Assembly: GCA_019925795.1 (NCBI GenBank)
Contig: CM034304.1
Location: 7,069,471-7,133,470 of the forward strand
Reading direction: 5' to 3'
From: Dendrobium chrysotoxum
Taxonomy: Eukaryota > Streptophyta > Magnoliopsida > Asparagales > Orchidaceae
Length of the DNA stretch: 64,000 bases
The notes below the pieces were generated by a model. That model ran no database searches. It worked only from the letters and a program-made list of their open reading frames with translations, and was not told the origin of the DNA. Shown in pieces: positions 14,804-25,983 of this stretch. The translations under genes were made by a program, and so were the position numbers. Position 1 is the stretch's first letter. Every line of letters begins with the position of its first letter.

Positions 14804-15037
14804 GAGAACTGGACCTTCTTCAAAGATCTTCTCTCAAGAGTCTTCAAAGAGATAGGGAAGAGACTTGAAGTAAAAACAATGAGATCCTCACCTTTGGGCA
14901 ACCTTGTGAATCCCCTCATAATTTTCTCTTCAAAGATCTCACCACACTCACTCCCAAAGACTCTCCCTAATCACTCTCTCTTCCACTCTCAAGAAGAAAT
15001 TCTCAGAAGATTAGTTGGTTAGTTAGTTTTTAGGAAC

Positions 15038-15045
15038 CTTAAATA
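15038..15045 (-). promoter_or_regulatory. Probable TATA element of the A LTR
   Basis: The minus strand reads TATTTAAG here, and the right LTR has TATATTTAAG at about 24949-24958. The position matches TATAAAAA in element B's LTRs and CTATTTAAG in the C-prime LTR at about 41232-41240. It separates the repeat-rich U3 from the leader with the 38-bp units. Assignment rests on conserved position and composition only. Confidence 0.45.
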
Positions 15046-15089
15046 AAAAGAACAAGAAAAATAGTCCAAAAACTAAAAATTTCAAGTTT

Positions 15090-15680
15090 TACGATGTATG
15101 ATCATACCATACAATTGCCAATCATTCTGTACGAATAGTTTAAAAATAAATTATTCATCCTATATGATATCCCATACGAACTATATATGCCCTGTTTCAT
15201 ACTCTGGAAAATGATATACGAAACCCGATTATTCTGTACGAATAGTTAAAAAATGAACGGTTCATCCAGTACGATGTCCTGTACAAACCATGTAATCCCT
15301 ATTTCGTACTCTAGAAAATGATATACGAAACCAGATCGTCCCGTATGAACAATTCAAAAATGAACTATTCGCCATACGATATCCTATATGAACCATGTAA
15401 CCCCATTTTTGTACTCTATAAAATGATATACGAAACCCATCATATTATACGCAACTGTTGAAAAAATTGAATAGTTCGCCCCATACGATTTAGTACGAAC
15501 CATGCAAGATCTGATTTTGTACTCTAAAAAATGATATACGAAGCCTATTCCGACTGCACGATCAGTTCAAAAATTGAATAGTTCATCCTGTACGATCCAG
15601 TACGAACCATGTAAGCTCCCATTTCGTACTCTGGAAAATTATGTATGAAAACATTTCGTACTGTATGAATTATAGTAAGA
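15090..15680. repeat. 107-bp tandem repeats in U3 of the A LTR (left copy)
   Basis: A unit of about 107 bp repeats roughly five times, marked by GTACTCT followed by GAAAATGATATACGAA, with landmarks near 15306, 15411, 15519 and 15626. Each unit carries several TACGA or TCGTA half-sites arranged as imperfect inverted repeats, such as GTACGA...TCGTAC. On the minus strand the array lies just upstream of the TATA-like motif, where enhancers are expected. It looks like a diverged counterpart of element B's palindrome array. Confidence 0.75.
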
Positions 15681-16082
15681 GAGAGAAAAAAAATTTAAAC
15701 TTGGCAGGTTCGTATTAGAGGAGAAACAACACAAATCGTCACGTATAATTCTACATCGTATAGTATGATTAGTTTCAGAAAATACATTTTGTCTCACTCC
15801 CCTAGTGTGTGTGTGCATGATTACCCAATTACAATCACATCACTCAGACTCAAGAAAAGAAAAAATACAGACTGCAAGACTAAAAAATTATTCTAACCAA
15901 TGTAATTTGAAGTCTTCCACTATCTGGATTGTGATTTTCCTAAAATGAACTATTAGTCCACACAACACAGGTTTTTCCAGTATATGTTAGGAGAAAAAAT
16001 AAACAGACAAGAAGCTTTTGTAATCATCAAAATCTCACATAAAAAACTCACTTGGATAAACATATTTGCACCATTCTCAACA

Positions 16083-16096
16083 ATCTCCCCCTTTTT
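16083..16096 (-). promoter_or_regulatory. Polypurine tract of element A
   Basis: The minus strand reads AAAAAGGGGGAGAT directly before the 3' LTR. This is the standard second-strand priming site of an LTR retrotransposon, and element B has an identical tract. Confidence 0.85.
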
Positions 16097-17279
16097 GATT
16101 ATGGGAAAATAATTATTGTTTGAGTTAATAAGTAAACTTAAACGTAAATTTTCTCCAAAGCTCCCCCTAAATGAATGATCTATTTGAAACAAGGGGTTAT
16201 ATACAAATAAAGAGACAAGACAAAACAAACACACAGAGATACACACATAACATGCAGATCATACAAAATATATTAAAATCAAACAAAACATATCAAAATC
16301 AAGGAAAACATATCAAACAAACTCCCCCTTTTGACAACAACAAAAAGGGAAGGAATCAAAGTAGTTGATGAGTAAGATAATGTTAAATGAATCATAATTT
16401 CACTATTGAAATTGGATGAAAAAGATAAAGGCTCAAAAGTTTAAATAACAGAATAACAAGGATAAGAAAAGTTGATCTATATCAGTAATGTAGTAGACAA
16501 ATTAAGTAACCACAACTGTTTTAGAAATGATGAAATAAAATTAAAATTTTTTAATCCAATAGTGAAAATCATTGATTAGTGTAATTGAGAAAATGATAAA
16601 GAAAAAAAATGATTGGCAACATTGCGCATCTTTTCAAATTGAATGGCACACTTTGTGCCTCTTGTTAAATTTGGGCTAATTTTGTGCCACTTTATAATTT
16701 GGTGAACATTACGCATCTTTTGTATCTGTGGCACACTTAGCGCATTTTTTATTTTTAGGCTCATTTTGTGTCTACTTAAAAATTTTCTTTCCAAAATCAC
16801 AATCTCTTGGCACAAATACAATAATGAACACTTTGAAATAGAAACAAGAGCAATATTAAGACATCAAATATACAATAATTAATGCTAGTTAATACATGTC
16901 TAAAAGTAAAATAATAAAAAGATCTTCTAATCTGCACCCAGTCATAAAGTAATCTAAATATTTTGAGAGATCAAATTATGCATAGCGATTACTATTGTAA
17001 AACAAATTCAACTAACATTTCATGAAGATACTCAACTACTTTTGTTTAAAAAACTTCAAGTCATAATGAAAAATGCATCCAAACATGATTTGTTCATTTC
17101 TTTTAACATGCATTTTTGTTACTTGCATCCTTCCATACCTTCAAACATAAAGACTATCATTCATAACTCAAATCTTTCACAAACACCCAAATACAATACA
17201 ATCTAATAAAAATAAAGAAATAACACAACTTCAAACAAAATCACCCATACAGAGCAACAACCAAACAACTGAATCATAG
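16097..17279 (-). other. Element A region between aORF and PPT, with extra PPT-like tracts
   Basis: There is no coding signal here. Two more purine tracts (minus strand) lie at 16161-16168 and 16322-16332, matching the pattern in B and C-prime; multiple PPT copies are a known Sirevirus trait. The remainder is AT-rich. Around 16610-16790 there are short repeats built on TTTGTGCC, GCGCATCTTTT and TGGCACA, and I assign no function to them. Confidence 0.6.
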
Positions 17280-18533
17280 CTAGAAATCAGAAGGACCCTC
17301 ATCTTGAGGTGGTGGTGGAGCTATTGATTGAGGCAATAATGGTGTTCACTGATTCAAAATAGCTTAATGTTAACTCAAATAATAATTATTTCTCCATCAT
17401 CAAAAAGTAGGAGATTTGTCATATTGATTGAGCTTCATTAATAATTATTTTTCCATCATCAAAATAGCCAATTAATCATGGACTACTTGTATTCTCTTAC
17501 TACTTGTATTCCTATAATAGCTAGTATTGAGGCAATAATGGTGTTCACTGATTCAAACTGATCATCAATCCAACCTCTATCTTTATTATATCTGTCATCC
17601 TGCAGCTTTAAGTGTGTCTCAATATCATCAAATATTTGATCAGGACGATCAAAGCGCTAGACCATATTTTAATAAAAGTCCTGATCAAGTCTAGGCGTAG
17701 GGGCTGGTGTAGGTGTAGGTGGAGGTGCTCCTTCTTCTTCAGAATCATCTCCAGAGCTCTCTCTCCCAAAAAAGTGCTCGAAAAAAGGCATCGGTAAAGT
17801 ACATTGGCAACTCAGTAGGTTTGCTAGGGTGGACTAAACTGTACTTCTTCTCTAAGATATATGAAATTACATGGCCCAGAGTAATATTTTTCCTCCTATT
17901 GATGTTAGGATGGCCAATGTCAGTAAGAGAACATAAGTAGTCCATGATTAATTGGGCTTCATCTATAGGTTGTCCAGTCATGATCAAGTAGGTAACAGTT
18001 GAGAGGAGAGGTGTCATATTGATTCGATCTCTAGCTTTTGGGATAATTGAGGTTCTAAGAATATGCTGGATGATCCTTACATTTTGTTCAGGGTGTAGAC
18101 TCTAGGTAAATGACTCGGTTGGCTAACTCCTGTAAGAACTTGATTGACTTCTGACCAATCATAGTTAGCTTTGGAGGTCAGGGTGTATGCTCGAATCCCT
18201 AGAGTTCTAAGATGGAGAAAAGTCCCCAAATCCTCCTTAGAAATTTCTACTCTTTATTTTAGAATATAAGAAGTGATCCTTCTGTGGTCCTGATTTATTT
18301 TTATGTTTGCGAGGAAAATATGAAACAAATCCTTACTGTATGCATGAATGAGGGTAAGGATGAATGAAAGTTTGCTAGAGTCAAAAAGTGGCATTACAGC
18401 AAAGTGAATCTTTTCTTGCATTAAGATATGAGAGGGCATGATCTTGGCTGCCCTAAACTTTAGGTATGTCATCCCAGACTTGTGTTGAGGATGAACCTCT
18501 AATATTTCCTGATCTCTTTCCACTGCTAGACAT
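17280..18533 (-). pseudogene. Element A accessory ORF (aORF), degenerate
   Basis: The reading frame starts at an ATG at 18531-18533 (MSSSGKRSG) and the homologous end is a TAG at 17280-17282, after a PPPPQDEGPSDF-like tail. Fragments at about 18470-18254 and 18017-17745 align with the aORF of element B. The second begins MTPLLSTVTYLIM and continues to GHVISYILEKKYSL. The order is the same in both: a globular domain, a proline-rich linker and a short coiled-coil-like segment. The globular part resembles the domain annotated in plants as putative plant transposon protein (PF20167); that name is from memory and needs a profile search. Several stops and frameshifts plus a 199-bp insertion inactivate the gene. 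The function in the element is unknown. Confidence 0.65.
17327..17557. repeat. Direct duplication around a small insertion in the A aORF
   Basis: A 32-bp sequence starting ATTGAGGCAATAATGGTG occurs at 17327-17358 and again at 17526-17557. The intervening AT-rich segment holds two copies of a shorter repeat containing CCATCATCAAAA, near 17391 and 17452. Neither unit is found at the matching place in element B. It may be a local duplication from repair synthesis or a tiny insertion with an unusually long direct repeat. Confidence 0.7.
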
Positions 18534-18760
18534 CTCTAATTTGTGGCTTTGAAAGGTTTGAAATGGAAGTGAAAAGTATGAAAAACACCCCTCTATATAA
18601 AGAAAAATGATCAATTATACAGTACAAAAATATTTCGTATGGGACGAAATAAATTTTGTACGGGATGAAATAAATTTTGTACTGGAAAAAATAAATTTCA
18701 TATGTACGAATGAAAATGGTCAAAAATGAAACGGCTTTTCATAAATTGCCCTTCCAGATG
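18534..18760 (-). promoter_or_regulatory. Likely internal promoter of the A aORF
   Basis: On the minus strand a TATA box (TATATAG, plus-strand 18593-18599) lies about 60 bp upstream of the aORF ATG. Immediately upstream of it (18610-18710) is a short array of TTCGTA...GACGAAATAAATT-type imperfect inverted repeats about 22 bp apart. Element B has the same arrangement with its own palindrome. The stretch from 18760 to 19317 has no coding signal, but more TACGTACG-like and TTCGTA half-sites appear near 18910 and 19080-19115. Confidence 0.5.
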
Positions 18761-19317
18761 CATCCTTTCATTTAGGTTTTTTGACTTTCTGATCATACAA
18801 ATGATCACGTGTTCATCCGGGATGATCAGAATATTAAAGATCATTTTGATCACGGTTGGTTTCATCCTTACCCAAAAATGACAATAAGGATCATACAGAT
18901 GAACGATATGTTCGTACGTACGATCAGTAATAACTACCTAGAAATGATAAACCCATACCCATCCAAACAAATGAACCTATACATATCGTACAGTATAATG
19001 ACATCATCGTATAATATAAACTATTGAAAAGATTATTTCGTCCCCTCAACACTACAAATTTTCATGCACACACTACAAAATTCGTATTGTACGAAATAAT
19101 TTCATACGGTACGAACGAACAAAAAGACAATACATGGAAAAACTCAAAAACTTTTCAAAGCAAAAATTTTTTCCGTTTTCATGAAAGTACCAAACAATAA
19201 AAAGATAAAGTGACTAAATACAATAAAAAATAAAACAAAAACATACAACTTATATTGTAGAAACTTGACATAAACAGACATACAATCATACACAAAACAA
19301 GTTTGCAGCAATTTCAA

Positions 19318-22300
19318 TTATGCATTAAGATCAGTCACACCTATCTTTGTCCATAAAATGCGAAATGTGTCAAAAGCTAGTGGTATTGTGAAAATATCTG
19401 AAAGTTGATCCTTAGTAGTAACATGATGTAATTCAATTTCCCCTTTTGCTACATGATCTCTTAAAAAATGATGCCTTATATCGATATGCTTGGTTCTAGA
19501 ATGCTGAATAGGATTCTTTGAAATGCATATGGCACTAGTGTTATCACAAAAGATTAGAATTATGCCAAAAGAAAAACCTAAGTCAATTAGCTATTTTTTT
19601 AACCAAAGCACTTGTGCAACATAACTTCCTAAGGCAATATACTCAGCTTCTGCATTTGAAAGGGCTACTGAGTTCTGTTTTCTACTAGACCAAGAAACTA
19701 AGGAGTTTCCTATAAATTGATAAGTTCCAGAAGTTCTTTTTCTATCAACCCTACAACCAGTAAAATCTGAATCAGAGTATCCAATAATTTCAAATGCAGT
19801 GCTATTCTTAGGATACCAAATTCCTAGATTTTGAGTCCCTAAAAGATATTTTATAATTCTCTTAACTGCAGTTAGATGTAACCATTTAGGATTTGCTTGA
19901 AATCTAACACACAAACAAACACTAAATATGATATCTGGTCAGCTAGCTGTCAAGTAAAGCAAAGATCCAATCATTCCTTTAAACTTTTTTTAGTCAACTG
20001 ATTTTCCATTAGGATCCTTATCTAACTGCACTGAGGAACTCCTGGGTGTATTCACCAGTTTATCCTTATCCATTTAATACTTCCTAAGGATGTCCATAAC
20101 ATATTCTAACCAGCTTTAAAAGGTTCCATCCTCATCCTGCTTAATGCTAAACCCTAAAAAGTAACTGAAGTCTCCAATTAAGCTCATCTCAAATTCCTTT
20201 CTCATTATTTTTGAAAATTCATCACAAAGATTTCTATCGGTAGATCCAAACAAGATATCATCCACATAAATTTGAACAATGATTATTTCATCTCCTACTC
20301 TTCTTATAAATAGAGTGGTGTCGACACTCCCTTTTACAAATGATCATTCAAGTAGGAAAGTGCTTAGCCTTTCATACCAAGCTCTAGTTTCCTGTTTAAG
20401 TCCATATAATGCCTTTGTCAATTTAAAAACATGATTAGGAAATTGTGCATTTTCAAAACCTGGTGGTTGCTCAATATAAACATCCTCTTTTATCATCCCA
20501 TTTAGAAAGACACTCTTTACATCCATTTGATACAACTTAAAACATTTAAAACAAGCATAGGCTAGAAGCACTCTAACTGCCTCAAGTCTGGCTATCGGGG
20601 TAAAGGTCTCCCCAAAATCAATTCCCTCAATCTTATTATACCCGTTGGCCACTAACCTTACTTTATTCCTTATAATTACTCTAAAATCATTCATCCTATT
20701 TTTAAATACCCACTTTGTTCCAACAACACTTTGATCTTTCGATCTTTCTACCAATTCCCAAACATCATTTCTAGCAAATTGGTTTAACTCATCATGCATA
20801 GCTAGAATCTAAAACTCATCCAAAAGTGCTTGATTTACACTAGTGGGTTTAATTATTGAAATAAAAGCGGAGTGATTTACTTCTTTCCTCAAACCGTGCC
20901 TAGTCCTAACTCCTTCACTTGGGTCACCTAAAATAAACTCTTTAGGATGACTTTTAAGAATTTTTCATTCCTTAGGCAATTGGTTTTCTTCCTCATTTTC
21001 AACCCTTTCTTTAACATTTTCATTTTCAAGTCCTTGGGTTATTTCCTCAACTTCATCTTCATCCAACCTAAACCCTCCATAATTATGTGATTCATTAAAA
21101 ACAACATGAGTGGCCACCTCAACTACCAATGTCTTTTTATTAAAAACTCTATAGGATTTTCCAACACTTGAATATCCTAGAAAAATTCCTTCATCAGATT
21201 TAGGATCAAATTTTTCTAAGAGAGTTTTTCCATTATTATGTATGAACACTTTACATCTAAAAACATATAGGTGTGAGAGGTTGGGAATTCTACCTTTAAG
21301 AAGTTTATAGGGTGTCTTATTTAATTTTGATCTAATGTACACCCCATTCAATACATAACATACGGTACTAACTACTTCAGCCCAAAAATATTTTGGAAGT
21401 AAATATTCTGGTAACATTGCTCTAACAGTTTCAATCAATATCATGTTCTTTCTCTCAACTACTCCATTCTTCTGAGGTGTTCTAGAAGCTACGAAGTTAT
21501 GTTCTATTGCATGAGATTTACAAAAATCATCAAATAATTTATTTTCAAATTCTCCCCCATGATCAGTTTGGATAGTAACAATTTCAAATCCTAGTTTTCT
21601 CTGAATCCAAGTGGCAAAATCTCTAAACTCCTCAAATGATTCGCTCTTATGATTCAAAAATCTAATCCATATGAATCTTGAATAATCATCCACAATTACA
21701 TATTCAAATCTTTTTCCTCCTAGACTTAAGGTACTAACGGGTCCATAGAGATTCATGTAAAGACATTGTAAGGGCTTGCTAGTTCTAACTTCTTTGATTG
21801 AGTTGAAAGAGGATTTGACTTGTTTTCCTAGTTGACATGCATCACATAAGTGATCTTTTGTAAAGTCTAATTTGGGTACCCCTCTAACTAACTCTTTTTG
21901 GGTGATTTTCCTAAGATTTCTCATGCTAGCAAGACAAAGTTATCTATGCCATAAACATGACTCATCAGATACAGTTTTCAAACAAAAAGAAGAAGAACAT
22001 TTTATAGAATTCAAATATAGCATGTATAAATTATTTACTTTATCACCTTTCAACTCAATAATTCTATTTTAACTAATAACACAACTAGTAGGTAAGAATT
22101 TTATCTAATAACCTTTATCACATAATTGACTTATGCTTAACAGATTGAGTTTTAAGCCTTCTACTAACAGAAAATTTTTAATCATAAAATTCTTAGAATT
22201 TCCAATCATACCTATACCTACCACTCTCTTGGTGGCATTATCTCCAAGTGTAACCTTACCACCATTCCTAGCTTCCAGCGATATGAATTAATTTGCATGT

Positions 22301-22349
22301 CCAATCATGTTCTCTGAACAGCCTTTGTCTAGGTACCAAATGCTCTCAT
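19318..22349 (-). pseudogene. Element A pol (protease-integrase-RT-RNase H), degenerate
   Basis: In transcription order the visible parts are as follows. Around 22345 there is a damaged protease start reading WYLDKGCS. Next comes an integrase of about 319 residues (21924-20965) with the zinc-binding CDAC motif, LYGPVSTLSL, IQTDHGGEF and NGVVERKN. A reverse transcriptase fragment follows (20799-20344) with GTKWVFKNRMND, QMDVKSVFLNG and LYGLKQ. An RNase H part (19914-19591) has GYSDSDFTG and ALSNAEAEYIALGS, then a stop, then DNTSA and HIDIRHHF-like motifs. The terminus at 19318 lies at the position of element B's pol stop. The TAG at 19591-19593 is at the same codon as a stop in B. Stops and frameshifts throughout make this a pseudogene. 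Confidence 0.85.
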
Positions 22350-24136
22350 GAGGTCTTACATGAGAGCAATCCTACAAAATCATCAAATGTTAGACCTTGG
22401 AACCCAAATAAATTTGGGTTCACCTCTTGGCAATTTTAAATTAGATGATTGTGTGATATACTGTGTTTTATGTATCTTAGGTATCCACATTAAATGTGTT
22501 CTATGATGAATATTATAAGTGTGGGATATATGTCCAATCATACCACAAGAAAAATATTTTACTCCACGAAAAAAGATTTACCAATCTATGTGCACTATAA
22601 GATCTTCTATTAGATTTTGAACTAGTGGTCTTGTGGTAAGATTTGTGAAAATCTTTAAGTTTGGGTGGAATCCTATTTTTCTCAAGTGCTTTCAACTTAA
22701 CTTTAAGATATGAGTTAGCACTCTCTAGAATCAAATTATCAATCTTCAAGTTAAGCTCTCTACTATCTGATTCATCCATTAAAGTTTTGAAATCTTTTTC
22801 AAGTTCAGAATGTGTTGATTTTAAAAGTTCATGCTATTTATTCAAATCATCATATTCATCTAACAAAGTCATATGGTTGCTATCAATTAATGCAAGGTCT
22901 TTCCTAAGGATTTCAAATTCTTTTTAAAGCTCTAAGTAATCCAAATTTAACTTAGCATGCAGTTTCTTTAGTCTCCTATATGTAGGATGAATGTGCTTAG
23001 AAACTTCAAATAATTCATCATACCTTAAGTCACATACCTCCTCTTGATCTGAATCATCAAGATTGTCAGCCATTAAGCATAAATTAGGGACTTCCTCTTC
23101 AAATTCTGTTTCTGATGAATCTGAAGCTAAGTCCACCCAAAATGCTTACTGTAGTCTCTTATTGCCCCTTCCATTCTTTGGTTTCTCCTCAGCTTTCTCC
23201 TTGCCAAGATTGGTTTTGAGATTAGGTCCATCGATCGTTATGTGTCCTGGCTTCCTGTACTCATAGAAAATAACATCATTAGAAGCCTTAATATTTTTAT
23301 GGAACTTACCTTTGTTCCACTGCTGGCGTCTTCTCTGTTTCCTCCTTAGGAAACTTTTGAACTGCATTATCCTTAAGGCAATATCCTCTTCATCCTCAGG
23401 CTGGGATTGATCACTCTCAGAGTCATCCACTTTTAGTGCAATGTTCTTTTCTTTTCATCTGTCACCTGCATCAATCTATCTTTGAGTCACTCTTTATTCA
23501 TAAGCAATCAGTGATCCAAGCAGATTGTCAATAGAGTAAATATTTAGGTCTTTCTACTCCGTTATAGTAGTAATCTTTGCATCGCAAGAAGTAGGCAAAC
23601 AATGTAATATCTTATTTACTTTTTTTAGAATTGCTTAGTTACCTACATAAAGCATGCAATGAAGTTATTATCAATGTAAAATGAGTATACATGTCAGAGA
23701 TTGACTCATTCAGTTTCATGTGAAAAAGTTCATAGTCATATAATAGAATGTTCAATCAAGATTATTTTAGTTCATTGGTTCCTTCATATGTAATGCAAAG
23801 CCAATCCCAAATTTCTTTTCCAGATTTACAAGTAAAAACATGCATGTAGTCTTTCAATTTCAATATACAAAAGAAACTATTCAAACACTTAGCATTTAAT
23901 TGAGCTAATTCATGTTCTTCTACAGTCCAAACAGTAAAAGGTGTTTGAATTCTAATTCCATCTACAAGTCAAGTAGGTTTTGTGTAACCTTCCTGTACTA
24001 GAATCCACTTGCGATGTCAAGTGATTGTAGAAAACTAGACATACAAGTTTTCTAAAAATTAAATTAAATATTATCAAATAGTGGGGATCTAGTGATTGAA
24101 ACCCTTAGGTGTGTTTCAGTTTCCAAAATTAGCCAT
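22350..24136 (-). pseudogene. Element A gag, degenerate
   Basis: The ATG at 24134-24136 lies 58 bp inside the element from the right LTR, as in B. The first codons read MANFGN and then meet a TGA. The N-terminal capsid-like region is recognisable only in short pieces. Clearer parts are an acidic, lysine-rich region (23430-23146) with a damaged zinc knuckle (FYEYRKPGH, both leading cysteines lost) and the EEVPNLCLMADNLDDSDQEEVCDLRYDEL-type region (23136-22924). A heptad-rich segment follows, then a PHRLVN-like motif that matches RRLVNPFPG in B. No intact product is possible. Confidence 0.8.
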
Positions 24137-24180
24137 GATCGACTTTCAAAAAGTAATTCAAATAATAATTTTCAAAATAG

Positions 24181-24192
24181 GCTCGGATACCA
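24181..24192 (-). promoter_or_regulatory. Primer binding site of element A
   Basis: The minus strand reads TGGTATCCGAGC just inside the 5' LTR. It differs by one base from TGGTATCAGAGC, the usual plant copia site pairing with the 3' end of initiator-Met tRNA. Confidence 0.85.
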
Positions 24193-24194
24193 CT

Positions 24195-25983
24195 TGAAAG
24201 TGTGAATAGGTTCTTAGACCTACTGATTATGTCCTAGGCAAACTAAGAGGGGGAGTGAATTGGTAATTTTAAAAATTCTCTTGGATATTTTGAAACCTAT
24301 TTATCAATAAAATCTTTATATGTCATATAGTATGATTACCTTTGTACAGTACGAATAGTTATAAAAATTTTATTTTTTAACCATAGAAATAAAGTGTAAT
24401 ATAGAAAATAAAAATGCAGTAAAGAAAAATTGAACAGAGAACACCAAATTTATAGTGATTCGGTCAAACACGGCCTACACCCACTCCCTAGAGACTCCTT
24501 CTCTAGGTACTGCACTATACCAAAGTGACTCTCCTTTTGCCACCATAATAAAGCAGAGAAGCCCTTACAAACTCTCTTTCACCAAACCCTGGTGCGATAG
24601 AGAATCGTCATCCTTTTTTACCCTCCTGGTGAAGGAAGAGAATCGTCATCCTTTTTCACCCTCCTGGTGATGTCAGAGTACCAAGCATCTATTTTCACCT
24701 GCTTGGTGACAGAAGAGAACCGGACCTTCTTCAAAGATCTTCTCTCAAGAGTTTTCAAGGAGATATGGAAGAGACTTGAAATATAAACAATGAGATCCTC
24801 ACCTTTGGGCAACCTTCTGAATCCCCTCACAATTTCCTCTTCAAAGATCGCCCCACACTCACTCCCAAATACTCTCCCTAATCACTCTCCCTTCCACTCT
24901 CAAGAAGAAATTCATAAAAGTTTAGTTGGACAGTTAGTTTTTAGGAACCTTAAATATAAAGGACAAGAAAAATAGTCCAAAAACTAACAATTTCAAGTTT
25001 TACAAAGTAGGATCATACTGTACGATCAACAATCATCTCGTACAAATAGTTAAAAAATGAAAGGGCTTGTCCTATACGATATCCCGTATGAACTATGTAT
25101 GCCCTATTTCATACTCTGGAGAATGATATATGAAACCCGATCGTACTGTACGAATACTTCAAAAATGAATGGCTCATCTCGTATGATGTCCTGTACGAAC
25201 CACGTAATCCCTATTTTGTACTCTGAAAAATGATATACGAAACCAGATCATCCCATACGAACAGTTAAAAAATGAATGTTTCATTCGATATGATATCTCG
25301 TACGAACCATGTAACCCCATTTTTGTACTCTATAAAATGATATATGAAACCCATTCATACTGTCAAACTATTAAAAACATTAAATAGTTCATCCCATATG
25401 ATTCAGTACAAACCATGCAACCTCCCATTTTGTACTCTGGAAAATGATATACGAAGCTTATTCATACTGTATGATCAGTTCAAAAATTAAATAGTTTGTC
25501 CCATACAATCTAGTATGAATGATGTAAGCTCCCATTTCGTAATCTAGAAAATGATGTACGAAAATATTTCATACTATACAAATTATACATTGAGGGGAAA
25601 AAACTTTTAAATCGGGCAGGTTCGTATTAAAGGAGAAATAACACAAATCATCCTGTATGATTCTACATCATACAGTACGATTACTTTTAGAAAATATGTT
25701 TTATCTCACTCCCCTAGTGTGTGTGTGTGTATGATTACCCAATTACAATCACTTCACTCTCACTCAAGAAAAGAAAAAGTATAGACTCCAAGACTACTAA
25801 ATTATTTTAAGCAAAGTAATTTGAAGTCTTCCACTATCTGGATTGTGATTTTCCTGAAATGAACTGTTAGTACACACAACACAAATTTTTTCAATATATG
25901 TTAGGAGAAATAATAAATAAATAATAAACTTTTATAATCATCAAAAACTCACTTGGATAAACAGAATTGCACCATTCTCAACA
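24195..25983 (-). repeat. Element A 5' LTR
   Basis: This is the promoter-bearing LTR of the minus-strand element, 1789 bp, from TGAAAGTGTG to CTCAACA. It matches the left LTR throughout, including the 38-bp leader repeats, the TATA-like motif and the 107-bp U3 repeats. It meets resumed satellite at 25984. Confidence 0.9.
25020..25600. repeat. 107-bp tandem repeats in U3 of the A LTR (right copy)
   Basis: The array matches 15090-15680, again about five units marked by GTACTCTGGAAAATGATATACGAA-like segments of about 107 bp. Many TCGTA or TACGA half-sites have decayed by C-to-T or G-to-A changes (TCATA, TATGA). Confidence 0.7.

Larger units (their letters stand above)
14279..16082 (-). repeat. 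Element A 3' LTR
   Basis: The LTR is 1804 bp and is the downstream LTR of the minus-strand element. It shares landmarks with the right copy: a GGTGAATTGGT motif near the U5 end, a block of 38-bp repeats, a TATA-like motif, about five 107-bp repeats in U3 and the CTCAACA end. The two LTRs differ at many sites and by indels, so the insertion is clearly older than element B. Confidence 0.9.
14279..25983 (-). mobile_element. Element A: old Sirevirus-like copia LTR retrotransposon
   Basis: This is an 11.7-kb minus-strand element with two related LTRs (14279-16082 and 24195-25983) that begin TGAAA and end CTCAACA in plus orientation. Next to the right LTR is a primer site reading TGGTATCCGAGC on the minus strand, one base from the usual initiator-Met tRNA match. 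Next to the left LTR is a polypurine tract. In transcription order the interior holds gag, pol (integrase, reverse transcriptase, RNase H) and an accessory ORF, all broken by stops and frameshifts. The flanking satellite bases TCTT (14275-14278 and 25984-25987) form a 4-bp duplication, or a damaged 5-bp ATCTT. Joining the flanks restores a normal satellite monomer, so A inserted into the finished array. It is non-autonomous today. Confidence 0.92.

Noticed and set aside
14544..15022. Overlapping small ORFs in the LTR leaders, also at 24455-24975, 29194-29605 and 38249-38660
   Set aside because: They fall in the transcribed LTR region with 38-bp repeats, occur on both strands and are not kept between A and B.
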